DNA of 64,000 nucleotides, taken from an uncultured Clostridium sp. Its GTDB lineage: Bacteria > Bacillota > Clostridia > Clostridiales > Clostridiaceae. This document shows, one piece after another, positions 26,576 to 35,603 of the stretch. The notes under the pieces are model-generated. The model did not search any database, was not told the origin of the DNA, and saw nothing but the letters and a program-made list of their open reading frames with translations. Numbering within the stretch: the first letter of the stretch is position 1; every line of letters starts with the position of its first letter. Location: positions 1 to 64,000 of the forward strand of contig NZ_CAAGHK010000081.1 of NCBI RefSeq assembly GCF_900769625.1, in the 5' to 3' direction. The translations under genes and the position numbers were made by a program.

Positions 26576-27610
26576 TTAAAGTTTTTTTATGTCAGAAATA
26601 AGTTTTTCAACGTCTTCTTCCTTTGTAGCCCAGCTTGTGCAGAAGCGGACAGCAGTATGCTCTGAATCAATCTTTTCCCAGAATGAGAATGAATAATTTT
26701 TCTTTAACTTTTCAAGGTATGCATCAGCAATTATCGGGAACTGCTGATTGGTTACTGATTCATAGCGGAAGGAGCAGCCTTTTTCCTTAAATGCATTCCT
26801 GATTTTTAATGCCATCATGTTTGCATGTCTTGTTATATCAAAATACAAGTCATCTTCTAAAAGAGCAAGGAACTGAATTCCAAGAAGTCTTCCCTTTGCA
26901 AGCAAGCCTCCTTTTTGTTTTATAAGATATCGGAAATCTTTTTTGAGAGCAGGACTCGTAATTACAACGGCCTCTCCAAATAATGCACCTGATTTGGTGC
27001 CACCGATATAAAATACATCACATAATGAAGCAATATCCGACAGGCTAAGGTCACTTCCTTCAGCAGTAAGTCCATAGCCAAGTCTTGCACCATCAAGGAA
27101 GAGCGGAAGGCCGAACTTTCTGCAGACAGAGCTTATTTCGGCAAGTTCACTTTTGGTATAGATTGTTCCAGTTTCAGTTGGATGTGAAATATAAACCATT
27201 CCAGGCTGTACCATATGTTCTGCCGTTGGGTCAGAAAAATGTGCATTATAGGCATCAGTAATATCTGCGGCAGTTATTTTTCCATCATCACTATGTATAG
27301 GAAGGACCTTATGTCCCATTGATTCTATTGCACCAGTTTCATGGACATTAATATGACCTGTATCTGCACAGAGAACTCCTTGATGTGGGCGAAGAATTGA
27401 AGCAATGACAGTTGTGTTTGTCTGTGTTCCGCCGATAAGGAAATGTACATCACAGTCTTCATGAGAACATTTTTCTCTTATTACTGCGCGTGCGTTTTCA
27501 CAATATAAATCTGTTCCATATCCTGGTGTCTGTTCAAGGTTAGTACGGCATAAAAATTCTAAAATCTTTGGATGCGCACCTTCCAGGTAGTCGCATTCGA
27601 ATCTTATCAT
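26576..27610 (-). CDS. low-specificity L-threonine aldolase
   Basis: A 344-aa PLP enzyme of the beta-eliminating lyase fold. It cleaves L-threonine or allo-threonine to glycine and acetaldehyde. PLP lysine K206 is in IGGTKSGALFGE and the cofactor aspartate D173 in FLDGARLGYG; HINVHETGA (86-94) stacks on the ring. Length is normal. AAAGGAG precedes the ATG on the minus strand. It is monocistronic. This is the short clostridial type; the exact stereo-preference cannot be read from the sequence. Confidence 0.93.
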   Translation of the reverse strand: MIRFECDYLEGAHPKILEFLCRTNLEQTPGYGTDLYCENARAVIREKCSHEDCDVHFLIGGTQTNTTVIASILRPHQGVLCADTGHINVHETGAIESMGHKVLPIHSDDGKITAADITDAYNAHFSDPTAEHMVQPGMVYISHPTETGTIYTKSELAEISSVCRKFGLPLFLDGARLGYGLTAEGSDLSLSDIASLCDVFYIGGTKSGALFGEAVVITSPALKKDFRYLIKQKGGLLAKGRLLGIQFLALLEDDLYFDITRHANMMALKIRNAFKEKGCSFRYESVTNQQFPIIADAYLEKLKKNYSFSFWEKIDSEHTAVRFCTSWATKEEDVEKLISDIKKL

Positions 27611-28015
27611 GGCTATAATCTCCTTTGTTTAATAAATTTCTTTAATAGTATATCATATGAAAGATTTTTGTACTATTTATATAAAATTAATTGTTAGTTC
27701 ATAATTATAAAAGTAATCATAGCGTATAATATTGAGAATAATATAGATAAATCATAGAAACTCAAAATTTTATTTATAAAAATAAAATAGTATTATTTTA
27801 TAGAAACAAGAAATACTTTTACTGAAAGATGTAATAAGATTATATAAGTTTTAATTTAGAAGAAATTTTGGGGTAGAAATAATCATTAATTTGTCAGAAT
27901 ATTTAATCAAAATGAATATTGAAAAAAAATCCATTAAAACTTATAATAATTATATGTATAATTTTGATTAAAATACAATAAATAGAATTTTATTTAATAA
28001 AAAACAGGAGAAAAT
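27611..28015. other. AT-rich intergenic region, divergent promoters expected
   Basis: About 400 bp between two divergent genes (threonine aldolase and the GGDEF/HD-GYP gene). No reading frame or clear hairpin; many A/T runs and no consensus promoter I would defend. CAGGAG at 28005-28010 is the ribosome site of the rightward gene. Confidence 0.4.
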
Positions 28016-29799
28016 ATGGAAAAAGTGATTATTTCATTGATTGCAAATATGTCATATCCAATATGTGCGGTAGATACGGATAATAAGTTTATATTTGTTA
28101 ATAAAATGTATGCGAAAATAACAGGAAAAACAGAAGATGAATTAATTGGTTCAAGAAAAGAAGATGTTTTTGATAAATTTACCTGTGAACAGCTTAATGA
28201 ATGTTATAGAACAGCTATGGAAACAGGGGAAATAACGTTTTTGAATATATTTACCAATGAAGGGTACAAGGATTGTACAATTGTGCCGGTAAAAGATATG
28301 TCTGGAGAAATAACAGCGTTGCTTGGAATAATTGGCGTTGAAAAAGAAATTATAGGGATAAATAAACAGCAGAAAGAACTTGATTTTCAGAAAAATCTCA
28401 CAAGAGCCATTATAGAAATACTTCCAGGAATTGTATTCTGCAAGAATATAAAAGGCGAATATATATATATGCCAACAGAGAATGTGAAAAATTTTATGAA
28501 GAACGCGGCATATATGGTGTTATTGGAAAAACTGAAGATGAACTCAATTATGATGACAAGCAGGTTGAGTGGTTTGAAAATGTTGACAGATATGTTTTGG
28601 AAAAGGGAGAGACATGCTGTAATGAAATAGTTTATGAAAACAATGATGGAAAAGCAACATATCGTGAGGTTGTAAAATTACCTTTGATGGACTCATATGG
28701 TAATGTTTATGGTATTGTCGGCAGGTCATTAGATGTTACTGAAAGAAGAATTTATGAGAACAATCTAAAATACCTCAGTTACACTGATACACTTACTCAG
28801 GCTAAAAACAGAACGTATTTTGAGCATATGGACAGAAAGTATTCAAGAGAAGGAAAGTTTCCAGTTGGTATCATAATGGGTGACAGTAATGGACTTAAGC
28901 TTGTTAATGATACATTTGGGCATAGTGAGGGAGACAACCTTCTGATTGAAACTGCTAATGCAATAAAGCGTGCTGTAGAAGGCATAGGTGAAGTATTCAG
29001 ATTTGGAGGAGATGAATTTGTAGTACTTATACCGAAAGCAACGATGGAGCTGTGTGACAAGGTAATTGCATCTATAAATGAGGAGTGCAGGAAGTTTAGG
29101 AATGAAATATTTCTTTTAAGTATTTCACTTGGTGCATCCTTAAAAGCAAATAAAGATGTTGATATATATGATGCCTTGAAAGTAGCAGAAGATAAAGTGT
29201 ACAAGCAGAAGCTTATTAGAGGAAACAGCTTTAACAAGTCAGTTCTCGATTCATTAAATCCCAGCCTTTTTATCAAGAGTGAGGAAAATGCTGTGCATAA
29301 TAAGAGAGTGACTAAAAATGCACTGAAGCTTGCAGAAAAGCTTAATATGAGTGATTCTGAATGTGGTGAAGTCAAACTTTCTGCTGAACTTCATGATATT
29401 GGATTTATCGGGGTAAGTGAGGAAATACTTAATAAGAGACGCAGTCTTAATCATGAGGAGTATGAAGAAATGAAAACTCATACTGAAAAGGGATATAGGA
29501 TAGTAAAAGCTATAAGCAATCTTAAGGATGTTGCCGACAATGTACTCCATCATCATGAACGATGGGATGGAAATGGTTATCCCATAGGACTCAAAGGAGA
29601 AGAAATACCGATAATATCAAGAATAATAAGCATATGTGATGCTTTTGATGCAATAACACATACGAGGATTTACAGAGAAGACAAAATGACGACAGAAGAA
29701 GCACTTGCTGAAATTAAAAGATGCAGTGGTACTCAGTTTGATCCACAGCTCGTTGACTTATTCGTTGAGATGATTAAACAGGAAAAAGCATTAATATAA
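28016..29799 (+). pseudogene. PAS-PAS-GGDEF-HD-GYP c-di-GMP enzyme, frameshifted in an (AT)6 tract
   Basis: Read through one frameshift this is a 593-aa protein: PAS1 (about 1-120), PAS2 (about 130-245), GGDEF (about 255-405, motif FRFGGDEFVVLIP intact), and HD-GYP (about 415-590, with LHDIG and GNGYP). Such enzymes both make and break c-di-GMP. At 28459-28470 an (AT)6 run shifts the frame: the first frame ends at 28630. With five AT units PAS2 would read GEYIYANRECEKFYEERGIYG without a break. The downstream frame can also start at ATG 28597 and would encode a 400-aa GGDEF-HD-GYP protein lacking PAS1 and most of PAS2. So it may be a slippage-switched gene, a dead gene, or a sequencing error. 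Confidence 0.85.
28459..28470 (+). repeat. (AT)6 dinucleotide tract causing the frameshift
   Basis: Twelve bases of pure AT inside the PAS2 coding region. Loss of one unit would restore the full 593-aa frame. Dinucleotide tracts of this kind are prone to replication slippage. Confidence 0.85.
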
Positions 29800-29820
29800 A
29801 TAGAAAATCATAATTAAAAT

Positions 29821-29872
29821 ATAAACAGTACTAAGATTACGTGTGTGGGGATGAAGACTTAGTACTGTTTAT
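29821..29872 (+). terminator. terminator after the GGDEF/HD-GYP gene
   Basis: ATAAACAGTACTAAG (29821-29835) pairs perfectly with CTTAGTACTGTTTAT (29858-29872) around a 22-nt G-rich loop. Confidence 0.7.
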
Positions 29873-30196
29873 TATCATATCATCCAATATTGATGCATGA
29901 ACACTGTAGAGAAATTTTAGAAAACAAATGTAAACTTTTTCTAAATTTATTATAATACTTTTAAGCAGGAAAATCAATAAATATAATGTTTATATTTATA
30001 TATTTATCTTATTAATTATTGATTGAAATATATTAGAATAATTTTTGTTTTTTCTGATGGTATATTTTATAATATTATTAGTGTGATATATAATTTAGAG
30101 AGGTTCTAATAATGAATCTTCATAAAATAAATAATCCTCAATTGGCAATTGTCAATTGATAAAATACAAATCGATGTTTATGGGAGATACATAAGT
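29873..30196. other. AT-rich leader of the DUF5662 gene with an ATTGTCAATTG repeat
   Basis: No gene seen. At 30138-30159 lies CAATTGGCAATTGTCAATTG, the clearest palindromic copy of the dispersed repeat. It is directly upstream of the gene at 30197, with a GGGAG ribosome site at 30181-30185. Confidence 0.4.
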
Positions 30197-30733
30197 ATGA
30201 TAAAGAATATGATTGGACATTTCAAAACAATAACAAATCATAAGCTGTTGGTGATGAAAACATGTTTTAAGGCAGGCATGTATAAACAGGCAATTCTTCA
30301 TGATTTGTCAAAGTACAAGCCCGTGGAATTTGCAGCAGGAATAAAGTACTACCGGGGAGATGTGAGTCCTAATGGTATTCAGAAGCAGAAAGAAGGAGTA
30401 TCTACGGCATGGCTCCATCACAAAGGCAGGAATAAGCATCATTTTGAATACTGGATTGATTATGGAAATAGTCTTGCTGACGGGCTTCAGGGAATGAAGA
30501 TGCCGGTTAAGTATGTGGTTGAAATGTTTATTGATAGGATGAGTGCGTCCAAAAATTATCTTAAGGACAAGTATAATGATAATAGTCCATGGAAATATTA
30601 TGATGAGAGAAAGGATTATTATGTTATACATCCAGAGTCGCGTGAACTTCTGGAATCTCTTTTGAGAATGCTTGCAGAAGATGGTGAAGAAAAAACACTT
30701 CAATATATAAAAGAAAATATTCTTAAGAAATAA
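30197..30733 (+). CDS. DUF5662 family protein
   Basis: A 178-aa cytosolic protein that matches the DUF5662 pattern: HFKTITNHKLLVMKTCFKAG, LHDLSKYKPVEFAAGIKYYR, AWLHHKGRNKHHFEYWID and a C-terminal HPESRELLESLLRMLAEDGE. The many conserved His and Asp (HDLSK, WLHHKGRNKHHFEYW) suggest a metal site of the HD kind, but no activity has been shown for the family as far as I know. ATG 30197 is supported by GGGAG 11 bp upstream; the open frame continues upstream into the repeat element, which is unlikely to be coding. Monocistronic, closed by a strong hairpin. Confidence 0.85.
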   Translation: MIKNMIGHFKTITNHKLLVMKTCFKAGMYKQAILHDLSKYKPVEFAAGIKYYRGDVSPNGIQKQKEGVSTAWLHHKGRNKHHFEYWIDYGNSLADGLQGMKMPVKYVVEMFIDRMSASKNYLKDKYNDNSPWKYYDERKDYYVIHPESRELLESLLRMLAEDGEEKTLQYIKENILKK

Positions 30734-30744
30734 AATAAGAAAAA

Positions 30745-30778
30745 CAGCAGCTATATAAGAGGTATAGCTGCTGCTTTT
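30745..30778. terminator. bidirectional terminator
   Basis: CAGCAGCTATA (30745-30755) pairs with TATAGCTGCTG (30763-30773); CTTTT follows on the plus strand and TTTTTCTTA on the minus strand. It serves the convergent genes on both sides. Confidence 0.85.
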
Positions 30779-30804
30779 GGATTATAAGATTTATTTGAAA
30801 GAGA

Positions 30805-32847
30805 TTAATTATTTTTATGGCATTTTCTTTTATTATCGCAGCATGGATGTGAAGTTTGGCATTCATCAGTATGGCAGTCTGAAAAATCACAAGCATGATT
30901 TCTATGAGACATATGATTATGAGGACAGCTGTTTCTTGGATAATCAATGTCTGTTACAATTGTTCGCAGATTTCTGCCTGGATAGTCATAAGGAGCTCTT
31001 GCAGAAAGACTTTCTGAAGTCTCTGTATCATTATAAGGAGTTTCTGTTCTCCAATGGCTTCTCACATTATCAGTTCTATTTACTGCTAAATATGCAGTAC
31101 GCCCGCCCTCATCATTGTCATTAATAGGAGGTCTCCTCAATAGAGAATCATCATTCAGTTTATATACGTCGCAGCCTGAAAATGGATTGGCAGTTCCAAG
31201 ATACATAGTATTGTCATCGTCTATGAAAATATTCCGTATTCCGTATTGCTGAGGGCTGCCAAACCCTGTAGTATCAATAAGCTTAAAGTTGATACCATCA
31301 TCAGTAACATAGAAATCAAAGCCTATCTGACTTTTTATCTTTGAAAGTACAAGAAGCTGCAGTTTCATGAATAAAAGCATTATTTCAGTAAGTTCAGCGC
31401 CCATTGTCTGAATCATAAATTCCTTGTTTTTGAGAAGTAGTTCATAAGTCGGCTCTACGGAAGCAGAACTGTCATAAGTTCCAATGAACATCCTGCCATT
31501 GTATATTTTCATTTGCCACATATAAAGGTTGTAAGGATTATAGAAACCATTGAGAAAACCGCTGAGAGGATGATTTCTCCTGCCTGTCTCAGGGTCAGCT
31601 GCGTTAAGTGCAGGTCCTCCAACAATTATCAGCCATTCATCATTCTTGTTGATACGGATTATTTCAGCTCCTTTAGGCATGACGTAGCTTATAAAGCTGA
31701 AAGTGTCATAAGCTGTTCCTACATAAAGGTTTCCTTTAAATTCTACCAGTGAAATGGCAGTAGCATTTGCTGAATCACCGGCACCTTTATCAATAACAAG
31801 CTTCCAGTCATTTAGTTTAGGAACATCTGAATTTGTCCTCCAGACCATAAAGCCATCTTTGCTGGAAGTGCCGAGATAAAGGTGATTGTTGAAGGAAGCA
31901 ATTGACCAGATTATACCGGTAGGATTTTTACCTTCTTCACCGGACTCAGTTTCAAGTGTCCAACCATATAATTCTGGGTCTTTAGAAGAATATAAAAGTG
32001 AAGGAAGGTCAGCACCATCAGACATTACAGCCAAATAAATTCTGTCTTTATATACCATCATGCTTCTTGATGATGTTCCCTGTGTTATTCCAGCAGGGAT
32101 ATCAAACCAGTCAACACCATTTATTGATTTTAATATCCTGATTCCGGTCATTGAATAAGCAGCAGCATAAAGTGCCGGTTTAACGCCAAAGGAATTGAAT
32201 CTGACAAGGGAACGTATTCCAATTACCTGAGCCATATTTGTGTCAGGGTCTTTTGGAGAAGTATAGACTTTCTGCCATGGAGTGCTGCCATCTTTCTTAT
32301 ATCGCCATATTTCAGCTGCCATATCAAGGTTTGTTGGAGTATAGTCGAGAGGAACATTGAAAGTGCTCATGGCTGACTTCAGTGCTGCAAAAATAAGATT
32401 TCTTCCTGTACCGACGTATATATATCCGTTAAAATCAGCAAAAGCCCATGCATAATTGTTTTGACGCGCATTTTGTGGATCAGTGCCATCAAATCCTGAA
32501 TAAGGAGTTATTCTTGTAAAATCATCCTTAGAAAATGAACTCTGCTCAGGGATATGGCAATAATCGGTAACTCTTTTCTGAAAACCATTGATACTGGCAA
32601 AGAAATCCTGATGGTTCAAATCAGCCTGGTTTCCCAAAAAATTATTGGCTATTCCGGAAGTGATTCTCTCAGTCTCATTACCATCATTGTTATTTACAAG
32701 CATAGAATCAATAGCACTTAATAAATCTTCTGAAAGAGCATCGGACAATTTGCAAATAATATCTTTCATATCAGATGAAATTCTTTTTGTATCAACATTT
32801 ATCTTTAAAAAATATTTGATAGAATCTATCAGTGATTGTTTGTCCAT
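30805..32847 (-). CDS. large beta-propeller-like protein with His/Cys-rich tail, function unknown
   Basis: A 680-aa protein I do not recognise. Residues 1-80 are helical (MDKQSLIDSIKYFLKINVDT...). From about 130 to 570 there are repeated blade-like units: GYIYVGTGRNLIF, PALYAAAYSMTGIRILKSIN, DRIYLAVMSDG, NHLYLGTSSKDGFMVWRTN, GNLYVGTAYDTFSF, GRMFIGTYDS and NTMYLGTANPFSGCDVYKLN. The (L/I)Y(V/L)GT plus DGF...W pattern is like six or seven propeller blades. The last about 45 residues are very rich in His and Cys (CPHNHMSHRNHACDF, CHTDECQTSHPCC), a likely metal-binding tail. No signal peptide is seen, so it should be cytosolic. AAAGGAG precedes the ATG. Large single gene, no operon partner. Confidence 0.75.
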   Translation of the reverse strand: MDKQSLIDSIKYFLKINVDTKRISSDMKDIICKLSDALSEDLLSAIDSMLVNNNDGNETERITSGIANNFLGNQADLNHQDFFASINGFQKRVTDYCHIPEQSSFSKDDFTRITPYSGFDGTDPQNARQNNYAWAFADFNGYIYVGTGRNLIFAALKSAMSTFNVPLDYTPTNLDMAAEIWRYKKDGSTPWQKVYTSPKDPDTNMAQVIGIRSLVRFNSFGVKPALYAAAYSMTGIRILKSINGVDWFDIPAGITQGTSSRSMMVYKDRIYLAVMSDGADLPSLLYSSKDPELYGWTLETESGEEGKNPTGIIWSIASFNNHLYLGTSSKDGFMVWRTNSDVPKLNDWKLVIDKGAGDSANATAISLVEFKGNLYVGTAYDTFSFISYVMPKGAEIIRINKNDEWLIIVGGPALNAADPETGRRNHPLSGFLNGFYNPYNLYMWQMKIYNGRMFIGTYDSSASVEPTYELLLKNKEFMIQTMGAELTEIMLLFMKLQLLVLSKIKSQIGFDFYVTDDGINFKLIDTTGFGSPQQYGIRNIFIDDDNTMYLGTANPFSGCDVYKLNDDSLLRRPPINDNDEGGRTAYLAVNRTDNVRSHWRTETPYNDTETSESLSARAPYDYPGRNLRTIVTDIDYPRNSCPHNHMSHRNHACDFSDCHTDECQTSHPCCDNKRKCHKNN

Positions 32848-32893
32848 ATATTTTTCTCCTTTGTTGAAGTAAGATTTTATGTGCTGTAATCAA

Positions 32894-32937
32894 TGATGCC
32901 GAAAAGCAGAAACAGATGATATTTGCTTTTCGGCATA
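32894..32937. terminator. hairpin between divergent genes
   Basis: ATGCCGAAAAGCA and TGCTTTTCGGCAT form a perfect 13-bp stem around a 16-nt loop, upstream of both flanking genes. There is no T run; it may be a leader structure of the propeller gene rather than a terminator. Confidence 0.4.
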
Positions 32938-33078
32938 GATTGCCTGCAGCCTATACTATTATATTTTCAATGCTGGCAGTTTGATACATAATAAATAGCA
33001 GATTATGTGAAATCAATAGTACAATAAATAATAGTATTCTGATATAATATTAAGGAATAAATTATTGGAGGTATTGTT

Positions 33079-33462
33079 ATGGCAGCTAGAATGTTACATA
33101 CATGTATAAGAGTAATGAATCTTGAAAAATCACTTGAATTCTATAAGAATGCATTAGGACTTGTAGAAACAAGAAGAAAGGATTTTCCAGAGAATAAGTT
33201 CACACTGGTATATTTAAGTGATACACCAGGAGGATATGAAATAGAACTTACTTACAATTATGATCCAGAAAAACCTTATGATTTAGGAAATGGATTCAGC
33301 CACATTGCAGTTGGGGCAGACGATATTGTTTCCTTAAGAGAAAAACATATGGAAATGGGTTATGAAGTTACTGACCTTAAGGGACTTCCAGGTGAACCAC
33401 CTAGATACTATTTCGTAACTGATCCAGATGGATATAAGGTTGAAGTAATTGTTAATAAATAA
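33079..33462 (+). CDS. gloA: lactoylglutathione lyase (glyoxalase I) family enzyme
   Basis: A 127-aa vicinal-oxygen-chelate protein, almost collinear with GloA. Metal ligands in order: H7 (MLHTCIRV), E in GYEIELTYNY (about 56), H in GFSHIAVG (about 75), E in YKVEVIVNK (about 123). DPDGYKVEVI is the family signature. It isomerises the hemithioacetal of methylglyoxal and a thiol. Clostridia usually lack glutathione, so the thiol may be another one. GGAGG precedes the ATG. Monocistronic. Confidence 0.92.
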   Translation: MAARMLHTCIRVMNLEKSLEFYKNALGLVETRRKDFPENKFTLVYLSDTPGGYEIELTYNYDPEKPYDLGNGFSHIAVGADDIVSLREKHMEMGYEVTDLKGLPGEPPRYYFVTDPDGYKVEVIVNK

Positions 33463-33556
33463 TTATCTATGCTCTGATAAATATTCTAAATAGAAATTTA
33501 AAAATTCTGTAAGGATTTTTTTCTATATTGTCAATTGGAACACATTATGGATAGAA

Positions 33557-33592
33557 ATTAAGTCTTGAACATATTCAAGGCTTAATTTTTTT
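33557..33592 (+). terminator. terminator after gloA
   Basis: ATTAAGTCTTGAA and CAAGGCTTAAT form the stem, followed by seven Ts. A degenerate ATTGTCAATTGG repeat lies just before it at 33528-33540. The remaining sequence up to 33787 holds only the pepV leader. Confidence 0.8.
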
Positions 33593-33787
33593 GAACTTTT
33601 TTAATAAGAGATTTAATCAGAAAATATAGTGATTTTACAAGAATATATGTATTTGTAAGAATGAAAATTCAGCCATACATTTAATAATTTTCGAAAAATA
33701 TTAAAAAAATGTATTTTTTGAGTTATAATATTAAGAAGAAAGTATAAGATACTAATATCCTTATTTCAGAAAGGGAAGGTAAAAGTG

Positions 33788-35191
33788 ATGTATAAAAAAC
33801 AGATAGAAGAATATTTTGAAAAGAATAGAGAACAAATACTTAATGATATTTGTGATCAAATAAGAATAAAAAGTGATAAAGGTGAGGCAAAGGAAAATAT
33901 GCCTTATGGTGAAGGGCCGGCTAAAGCTCTTGAAGCGGCGTTAAAGTTAGGTGAGAGCATGGGCTTCAAGACTAAAAACTATGACAATTATGTAGGAACA
34001 ATTGATTTTAATGATAAGGAAAAAGGTCTTGATATATTAGCCCACTTAGATGTTGTTCCAGCTGGAGATGAATGGACAATAACTCAGCCATATGAGCCAG
34101 TAATAAAGGATGGAAAAATATATGGAAGAGGAACTGCTGATGATAAAGGTCCAGCAATAGTTGCTTTATATGCATTAAAAGCAGTAAAAGATTTAAATAT
34201 TCCATTAAGCAAAAATGTAAGATTAATTTTAGGTACAGATGAAGAATGTGGAAGCTCAGATATTGAACATTACTATGCTATAGAAAAAGAAGCTCCAATG
34301 ACATTTTCACCAGATGCTGAATTCCCACTAATAAACATAGAAAAAGGACGTTTAGCAACGGACTTTACTAGTGAGTATGTTGAAGATACAGCTCTTCCAA
34401 GAATTATAAGAGTAAATGGAGGCGTGAAGGCAAATGTGGTTCCAGATAAGGCATCTGCAGAAATTAAAGGTTTTGCTTTAGAATCAGTTATAGAACTATG
34501 TAAAAAAGCAGAAGAAAAGACTAAAGTAAGATTTACAGCTACTGAAGATGGTTCTGTAATAACAATAAATGCAAAAGGAAGAGGAGCACATGCTTCAACG
34601 CCTGAAAATGGAGATAATGCAGTTACTGCAATGTTAGAATTGTTAGCTTCAATGCCATGTGCAAAGAGTGAGGGATTTGAAAGATTATGCAGCGTAAATA
34701 AATTATTTCCACATAATGATCATCTTGGAGCAGCGTGTGGTGCAGCAATGAGTGATGAATTAAGCGGAAAATTAAGCATGGCGCTTACAATTTTTGAATA
34801 CAGCACAACTTCTTTAAAGGGAACTTTTGATTCAAGAGCACCAATTTGTGCAACTGATGAAAACTTAACAGAAGTATTAAGAAAGAACATGGCTGATTTA
34901 AACATAACTTTAGGTGATGAAAAATTAAATCCTGCACATCATGTAAGCAGTGATTCAGATTTTGTACGTACATTATTAAAATGTTATGAAGATTACAGCG
35001 GATTAAAGGGTGAATGTCTGGCAATAGGTGGAGGTACTTATGTACATCATTTAGAAAATGGAGTAGCATTTGGCTGCTCATTACCTGGAACTGACAACAA
35101 TATGCATGGAAATGATGAATTTGCAGTTATAGATGAATTAATGCTTAGCGGAAAAATATTCACTCAGGCAATAATTGATTTATGTAAATAA
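33788..35191 (+). CDS. pepV: dipeptidase PepV (M20 family)
   Basis: A 467-aa M20 metallopeptidase. Metal and catalytic residues: H in ILAHLDVVPAGDEW, D in YGRGTADDKGP, EE in LGTDEECGSSD, D in TFSPDAEFPL, and a late H in GGGTYVHHLENGVAFG. The lid domain is at about residues 185-360. It hydrolyses dipeptides with broad specificity in the cytosol. GGGAAGG precedes ATG 33788; the in-frame GTG at 33785 is one codon earlier and slightly less likely. Length matches PepV (about 465-470 aa). Single gene with its own terminator. Confidence 0.93.
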   Translation: MYKKQIEEYFEKNREQILNDICDQIRIKSDKGEAKENMPYGEGPAKALEAALKLGESMGFKTKNYDNYVGTIDFNDKEKGLDILAHLDVVPAGDEWTITQPYEPVIKDGKIYGRGTADDKGPAIVALYALKAVKDLNIPLSKNVRLILGTDEECGSSDIEHYYAIEKEAPMTFSPDAEFPLINIEKGRLATDFTSEYVEDTALPRIIRVNGGVKANVVPDKASAEIKGFALESVIELCKKAEEKTKVRFTATEDGSVITINAKGRGAHASTPENGDNAVTAMLELLASMPCAKSEGFERLCSVNKLFPHNDHLGAACGAAMSDELSGKLSMALTIFEYSTTSLKGTFDSRAPICATDENLTEVLRKNMADLNITLGDEKLNPAHHVSSDSDFVRTLLKCYEDYSGLKGECLAIGGGTYVHHLENGVAFGCSLPGTDNNMHGNDEFAVIDELMLSGKIFTQAIIDLCK

Positions 35192-35206
35192 AATTGAAAA
35201 ATATGT

Positions 35207-35246
35207 AAAGCCTCTGAATTAATTTCAGATGCTTTTCTTTTTACTT
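35207..35246 (+). terminator. terminator after pepV
   Basis: AAAGCCTCTGAA (35207-35218) pairs with TTCAGATGCTTT (35224-35235), followed by a T-rich tail. Confidence 0.8.
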
Positions 35247-35393
35247 TTTAAATTTATAAAAAAATTATACATAATTAATCGAATGAAAAATAATTAAAAA
35301 AATATTTTTTAAATGCAACATTTCAGAAAGCTCAGTTGTATTACTAATGTAAGAGGGTTTAAAGTACACGATTATTGATAACTGAATATATAT

Positions 35394-35530
35394 TTTGGGA
35401 AAGATATTGATAATATATTTAGTGAAAAGTGTCTTGGAAAGAGTATTAATAATACATTTCTTTGAAAATGTTGTGGGAAAGAGATTATTACTATTGCAAA
35501 TTAAAAATATCATGGGAAAGATATTAATAA
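35394..35530. repeat. imperfect tandem repeats GGGAAAGATATTRATAATA
   Basis: Four related units begin near 35396, 35437, 35484 and 35514: each has (T)GGRAAAGA(G/T)ATTR(A/T)TA followed by AT-rich filler. Spacing is 30-47 bp and the copies differ, so this is not a CRISPR. They sit in the leader of the secreted-protein gene at 35604. Confidence 0.55.
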
Positions 35531-35603
35531 AAATGAACATTGAAAATTATGTACAGGCCCTTAATTAATAGAAAAGTTGTTTAACTTCAAGGAGGAATTT
35601 ATT

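Noticed and set aside
28797..29375. 192-aa antisense frame in the GGDEF/HD-GYP gene
   Set aside because: It mirrors a strongly supported coding frame and is Ser/Leu-rich, as antisense shadows usually are.
35394..35530. Repeat array considered as CRISPR
   Set aside because: Units are imperfect, 30-47 bp apart with AT-rich filler, only four copies, and no cas gene is in the window.
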